Positions 5,825-9,091 of a stretch of 9,091 bases of DNA are shown here, in pieces. A program made the translations under genes and the position numbers. The stretch's first letter is position 1; every line of letters starts with the position of its first letter. Under the pieces are notes generated by a model. It worked only from the letters and a program-made list of their open reading frames with translations. It ran no database searches and had not been told where the DNA came from. Location of the stretch: positions 1-9,091 of the forward strand of contig JBDIBB010000150.1 in assembly GCA_039812685.1 (NCBI GenBank), in the 5' to 3' direction. Source of the stretch: JBDIBB01 sp039812685. Its GTDB lineage: Bacteria; Acidobacteriota; Vicinamibacteria; Vicinamibacterales; JAFNAJ01.

Positions 5825-6499
5825 ATGTTGATCCCGGCCATCGACTTGAAGGGAGGTCAGGTCGTCCAGCTCGTGCAGGGACGGCGTCTCGCGCTGGCCA
5901 GCGACGATGTGTTCGCCTGGGTGGAGCGCTTCCGGAGCTTCACCAGGGTGCAGGTGATCGACCTCGACGGCGCGCTGGAGTCGGGCGGCAACGACTTCCT
6001 GGTGCGCCGCATCTGCCACGACCTGCCCTGCCGCGTGGGCGGGGGCGTGCGCACCGTGGAGCGGGCGCGCCAGCTGATCGACGCCGGGGCGCAGGCGGTG
6101 ATCGTCGGCTCGGCGCTCTTTCGCGACGGACGCCCCGACCTCGCCTTCGCCGAACGCCTCGCGCAGGCCGTCGGCCCCGATCGCGTGATCGCGGCCGTCG
6201 ACAGCTCGGGCGGACGCGTGGTGATTCGCGGCTGGACCGAGGCGACGGCCACCGCCGCCGCCGACGCCGCGCGCGCCTTCGAGCCCTACTGCGGCGAGTT
6301 CCTCTACACGCACGTCGAGACCGAGGGCCTGATGGGCGGCATCCCGATGGAGGCGGTGCGCGCGGTCCGCGCCGCCACCTCCCGGCGGCTCACCGCCGCG
6401 GGCGGCATCACCACGCAGGAGGAGATCGACGTCCTCGACCGGATGGGCGTCGACGCCGTCGTGGGCATGGCGATCTACACGGGCCGGCTCGAGATCTGA
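5825..6499 (+). CDS. hisA: ProFAR isomerase (HisA), short divergent form
   Basis: Barrel enzyme that isomerises ProFAR to PRFAR, an Amadori rearrangement. It is the last gene of the operon, 4 nt after hisF. The protein has 224 residues, shorter than the common 240-245. Family marks are LIPAIDLKGG (2-11) with catalytic Asp7, VIDLDGA (44-50), the phosphate loop VGGGVR (71-76), Asp126 in AAVDSSGG as second catalytic aspartate, RGW (135-137), AAGGIT (191-196) and VVGMAIYTG (212-220). Differences from the common form: Gln15 where VRLVQG normally has Arg, and YTHVETEG (161-168) where most have an (H/Y)T-x-I-x-(R/K)-D-G sequence, so Asp is replaced by Glu167 while the conserved Thr remains (Thr162). 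I recall similar loops in Acidobacteriota HisA. A dual HisA/TrpF (PriA) role is not suggested by anything visible. Confidence 0.92.
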   Translation: MLIPAIDLKGGQVVQLVQGRRLALASDDVFAWVERFRSFTRVQVIDLDGALESGGNDFLVRRICHDLPCRVGGGVRTVERARQLIDAGAQAVIVGSALFRDGRPDLAFAERLAQAVGPDRVIAAVDSSGGRVVIRGWTEATATAAADAARAFEPYCGEFLYTHVETEGLMGGIPMEAVRAVRAATSRRLTAAGGITTQEEIDVLDRMGVDAVVGMAIYTGRLEI

Positions 6500-6502
6500 C
6501 AG

Positions 6503-6570
6503 GGCTCGGCCAGCGCGCCCGGCGAGCCGCGGGACGCGGCGGACCTCGTGGCCGGCACGGCCCGTCCGGC
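6503..6570 (+). terminator. GC-rich hairpins after hisA, possible operon end
   Basis: Two inverted repeats lie in the 157-nt gap behind hisA. GGCTCG (6503-6508) pairs with CGAGCC (6523-6528) around a 14-nt loop. GCCGG (6551-6555) plus ACG (6557-6559) pair with CGT (6563-6565) plus CCGGC (6566-6570), with C6556 bulged. Neither is followed by a T tract, unlike the attenuator terminator of the same operon. They may help stop or protect the his mRNA, but GC-rich DNA yields such repeats by chance. Confidence 0.3.
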
Positions 6571-6599
6571 ACGCGGTGGCGCCCCCCGCCGATTCACTG

Positions 6600-6630
6600 T
6601 TGCGCGAACGGGTGGCTCGCGGGCCATACT
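6600..6630 (+). promoter_or_regulatory. Possible promoter of the UMF1 transporter gene
   Basis: TTGCGC at 6600-6605 and CATACT at 6625-6630 resemble -35 and -10 hexamers with a 19-bp spacer, wider than optimal. The expected start near 6636-6638 would leave a short 5' UTR carrying GAGGAG (6648-6653) just before the ATG at 6657. This fits a new transcription unit after the his operon, but the hexamers are weak and the call is tentative. Confidence 0.35.
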
Positions 6631-6656
6631 GAGCGCCTTCCCACACCGAGGAGCGC

Positions 6657-8003
6657 ATGCCAGAGCCCCGTGCCCGCACGTCCCCGCTCGACCAGCTCGG
6701 ACTCAGCCGCCCCGAGCTGCGCGCCTGGGCGATGTACGACTGGGCGAACTCGGCGTTCATGACCACCATCATCGCCGCGGTGTTCCCGGTCTACTTCGCG
6801 TCGGTGGCCGCCAGGGGCCTCGACGCCAACGACGCCACCCTCAAGTTCAGTCTCGCCACGACGATCGCCCTGACGATCGTCGCCCTCACCGCGCCGCCGC
6901 TGGGCGCGCTCGCCGACTTCGCGGCGATGAAGAAGCGGCTGCTGCTGCTCTTCCAGTCGATCGGCGTCGTCGCGACGGCGCTGATGGTCTTCATCGGCGA
7001 GGGCGCGTGGATGTTCGCGCTGGTCCTCTTCGTGATCGGCAACATCGGCGTGTCGGGCGCCTTCACGTTCTACGATTCGCTGCTGCCCCACATCGCGAAG
7101 CCCGACGAACTGGACCGCGTGTCGTCGGCCGGCTACGCGCTGGGTTACCTCGGCGGCGGCCTGCTGCTGGCGCTGAACCTCCTCTGGATCTCCGAACCGG
7201 GGTGGTTCGGCTTCGCCGACGCGGCCGCGGCCTCGCGCGCCGCGTTCTTCAGCGTCGCGGTCTGGTGGTCGGTGTTCTCGATCCCCCTGTTCCGGCGGGT
7301 ACCGGAGCCGCGCACGCACGGCGGACCGGTCCCCGGCGGCCTGGCACTTCTGGCCGTCTCGTTCCGGCAGCTCGGCGGGACGCTGCGCGAACTGGCGCGC
7401 TACAGGCAGGCGCTGCTCATGCTGGCGGCCTTCCTCGTCTACAACGACGGCATCAACACGATCATCCGCATGGCATCGATCTACGGCACACAGGTCGGCA
7501 TCGCCTCCGAGCACCTGATCCTCGCGCTGCTGCTCGTGCAGTTCGTCGGCATCCCCTTCTCGTTCGCCTTCGGCTGGCTGGCCGGCAGGATCGGCGCGAA
7601 GGTATCGGTGTTCCTCGCGCTGGCGGTCTACGTGGCCATCAGCGTGCTCGGCTACTACATGAACTCGGCGGCCGACTTCTACCTGCTGGCCTTCCTGGTG
7701 GGCACGGTCCAGGGCGGCAGCCAGGCGCTGAGCCGATCCATGTTCGCCTCGATGATCCCGAGGCAGAAGTCATCGGAGTTCTTCGCCTTCTTCGCCGTCT
7801 TCGAGAAGTTCGCGGGCATCATCGGGCCGGCCATCTTCGCGTACACGATCGGCGCCACGGGATCGAGCCGCAACGCCATCCTCTCGGTGATCCTGTTCTT
7901 CGTGACGGGCGCGGCGCTGCTGGCGGCGGTGAACCTGCCCGAGGGACAGCGCGTGGCGAGGCTCGCCGAACAGGAGGCCCCGGCCGGTGCCGCCGCGCAC
8001 TGA
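6657..8003 (+). CDS. MFS transporter, UMF1/Atg22-like family
   Basis: A 448-residue inner-membrane protein with about 12 hydrophobic segments, roughly at 33-53, 65-86, 95-113, 117-137, 157-178, 195-212, 250-268, 285-308, 314-334, 340-360, 375-397 and 405-425. The N-terminal AWAMYDWANSAF (23-34), GGSQALSRSMFA (353-364) and the PRQKSSEFFAFFAVFEKFAG block (368-387) are marks of the UMF1 / Atg22-like branch of the major facilitator superfamily. LADFAAMKKR (85-94) fits the loop 2-3 MFS motif. Yeast Atg22 exports amino acids from the vacuole; bacterial members are largely uncharacterised, so a substrate cannot be named. A link to histidine is possible only by neighbourhood, and the 157-nt gap with a possible promoter argues for a separate unit. 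GAGGAG at 6648-6653 supports the ATG start, although spacing is short. Confidence 0.88.
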   Translation: MPEPRARTSPLDQLGLSRPELRAWAMYDWANSAFMTTIIAAVFPVYFASVAARGLDANDATLKFSLATTIALTIVALTAPPLGALADFAAMKKRLLLLFQSIGVVATALMVFIGEGAWMFALVLFVIGNIGVSGAFTFYDSLLPHIAKPDELDRVSSAGYALGYLGGGLLLALNLLWISEPGWFGFADAAAASRAAFFSVAVWWSVFSIPLFRRVPEPRTHGGPVPGGLALLAVSFRQLGGTLRELARYRQALLMLAAFLVYNDGINTIIRMASIYGTQVGIASEHLILALLLVQFVGIPFSFAFGWLAGRIGAKVSVFLALAVYVAISVLGYYMNSAADFYLLAFLVGTVQGGSQALSRSMFASMIPRQKSSEFFAFFAVFEKFAGIIGPAIFAYTIGATGSSRNAILSVILFFVTGAALLAAVNLPEGQRVARLAEQEAPAGAAAH

Positions 8004-8012
8004 CCCGTGGCG

Positions 8013-8028
8013 CGCGCCGGCCGGCGCG
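8013..8028. repeat. Perfect 16-nt palindrome between transporter and acyltransferase
   Basis: CGCGCCGGCCGGCGCG is fully self-complementary and lies 9 nt behind the transporter stop codon and 14 nt before the acyltransferase ATG. As RNA it folds to a 6-bp stem with a GGCC loop; no T tract follows. It could be a protein-binding site, an mRNA-stability hairpin or a chance product of high GC content. It would lie inside the coding region if the acyltransferase starts at GTG 8007. Confidence 0.45.
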
Positions 8029-8042
8029 ACGGGCAACCTCGG

Positions 8043-9091
8043 ATGACCACGGGCAGGCTCGTGTGGGGACTGGGCCGGCTGGCGGTGGCCGTGTACTACC
8101 GCGTCGAGCGCGTGGGACACCCGCTGCCGGACGGCCCGGTGCTCGTCGTCGCCAACCATCCGAACGGCCTGCTCGATCCGCCGATGATCGTGGCCACCGC
8201 CGGGCGGACCCCGCGGTTCCTCGCCAAGTCGACGCTCTTCCCGATGCCCCTTGTCGGCTGGTTCGTCCGCGGCGCGGGCGCCATCCCGGTCTATCGCCGC
8301 GTCGACGTGGGCGCGGGCGCCGACGCGTCGCGCAACACCGGGATGTTCGCCGCCGTCCGACGCGCGCTGGCCGACGGCGAGCCGGTGTGCCTGTTTCCCG
8401 AGGGCACCACGCACTCGCGCGGCACGATCGATCCGCTGAAGACGGGTGCGGCCCGCATCGCGCTCTCCGCCGCCAGCGAGGGGATCCCGGTGCGAATCGT
8501 GGCGGTGGGGCTGAACTTCGACCGCAAGGCGGAACTGCGCTCGAGCGCGACGATCGCCTACGGTCACCCCTTCTCGCCGGCGCCGTTCGTGGAGCGATTC
8601 GCGGCGGACGCGCACGACGCGGTGTCGGCCCTCACCGCGGAGATCGCCAGCCGGCTGCGCGACCTCGTGATCGAGGTCGAACCGGTTCGCGAGGCCGAAC
8701 TCGTGCACGCGCTCGATCGCATCTACACGGCCGCGCGTCACGGCGGCAGCGACGCGGCCTCGTCGCTCGCGCGACGCCAGCGCCTCGCCGAACGGCTGCT
8801 GCCGGCCCTGCGGAGGGATCGGCCAGAGGCCTACGACGCGCTGATCGGGACCCTCGCCCGGTACCGGCGCCGCCTGGCACGCTTCGGTGTGGCCGACCGG
8901 ATGGTCGGCGAGGACGTGCCGCGCGGCGCCGCGACGCGCTTCGCCGTGCGGGAGACGTTCTGGCTCGCGGCGCTGGCGCCGCTGCTGGCGGCAGGCTTCG
9001 CGGCCTTCTTCGTTCCGTACCAGTCGATCAAGTGGCTGGCGCGCGCGCTGCCGATCGACCTCGAGGAACAGGCCACATGGAAGGTGATCGG
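8043..9091 (+). CDS. PlsC-type acyltransferase, 3' end outside window
   Basis: The frame is open from ATG 8043 to the right edge (349 codons, no stop). The N-terminal 200 or so residues form a glycerolipid acyltransferase domain: NHPNGLLDP (38-46) is the NH-x4-D catalytic block with His39 and Asp45, GAIPVYRR (79-86) is block II, FPEGTTHS (118-125) is block III for glycerol-phosphate binding, and IVAVGLNF (152-159) is block IV. These proteins move an acyl chain onto glycerol-3-phosphate or lysophosphatidate at the inner membrane. It differs from ordinary PlsC of about 240 residues by a long C-terminal part: an Arg-rich, probably helical region (about 195-285) and a hydrophobic segment at about 306-324, probably membrane-spanning. 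That resembles larger GPAT-like relatives. An in-frame GTG at 8007 would add 12 residues; neither start has a clear Shine-Dalgarno sequence. The 39-nt gap suggests co-transcription with the transporter. Confidence 0.85.
   Translation, partial: MTTGRLVWGLGRLAVAVYYRVERVGHPLPDGPVLVVANHPNGLLDPPMIVATAGRTPRFLAKSTLFPMPLVGWFVRGAGAIPVYRRVDVGAGADASRNTGMFAAVRRALADGEPVCLFPEGTTHSRGTIDPLKTGAARIALSAASEGIPVRIVAVGLNFDRKAELRSSATIAYGHPFSPAPFVERFAADAHDAVSALTAEIASRLRDLVIEVEPVREAELVHALDRIYTAARHGGSDAASSLARRQRLAERLLPALRRDRPEAYDALIGTLARYRRRLARFGVADRMVGEDVPRGAATRFAVRETFWLAALAPLLAAGFAAFFVPYQSIKWLARALPIDLEEQATWKVI

Noticed and set aside
8007..8042. Earlier GTG start for the acyltransferase
   Set aside because: It is in frame but has no ribosome binding site and adds a basic Gly-rich stretch; the ATG at 8043 gives a more ordinary N-terminus. 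Kept as an alternative only.
1..9091. Mobile element, phage, CRISPR or defence system
   Set aside because: No transposase, integrase, spaced repeats or defence-type domains are visible; composition looks uniform across the window.

Overview
The window is very GC-rich (roughly 70% by eye) and carries an almost complete histidine biosynthesis operon on the + strand. It is followed by an MFS-type membrane transporter of the UMF1/Atg22-like family and by the first part of a PlsC-type acyltransferase that runs off the right edge. All genes point the same way. The source looks like a GC-rich soil or environmental bacterium. The short, divergent HisA and the single-domain HisI and HisB resemble my recollection of Acidobacteriota (Vicinamibacteria-like), but this assignment is tentative; Myxococcota and Gemmatimonadota are alternatives.

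Left end (1-288): this control region is the most interesting part. A TTGACA / TACGCT promoter (89-118) sits just ahead of a 24-codon leader ORF (130-204), six of whose residues 7-16 are histidine. The ORF is followed by a 10-bp GC-rich hairpin with a T5 tract (238-270). A segment at the end of the leader ORF (186-201) can pair either with an upstream segment that overlaps the first His codon (139-148) or with the 5' arm of the terminator (234-247). This is the complete logic of a ribosome-mediated histidine attenuator: starvation stalls the ribosome on His codons, the antiterminator forms and the operon is read; with ample His-tRNA the terminator forms.

his operon (289-6499): the order is hisI, hisG, hisD, hisC, hisB, hisH, hisF, hisA. 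Spacing is tight: hisD/hisC share ATGA, hisB starts inside hisC at a GTG with a strong Shine-Dalgarno sequence, and the hisH/hisF and hisF/hisA gaps are 2 and 4 nt. Together the products cover ATP phosphoribosyl transfer (HisG, long self-regulated form), PR-AMP ring opening (HisI), ProFAR isomerisation (HisA), ImGP synthase (HisH glutaminase plus HisF cyclase), IGP dehydration (HisB), transamination (HisC) and the final oxidation (HisD). Not in the window are a PR-ATP pyrophosphohydrolase (hisE) and a histidinol-phosphate phosphatase; HisI has no HisE domain and HisB has no phosphatase domain, so both steps must be encoded elsewhere.

Right end (6500-9091): a 157-nt gap with GC-rich hairpins and a plausible weak promoter separates the his operon from the transporter (6657-8003). 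After a 39-nt gap containing a perfect 16-nt palindrome comes the partial acyltransferase (8043 to the edge). I see no tRNA, rRNA, CRISPR array, insertion sequence or phage gene.
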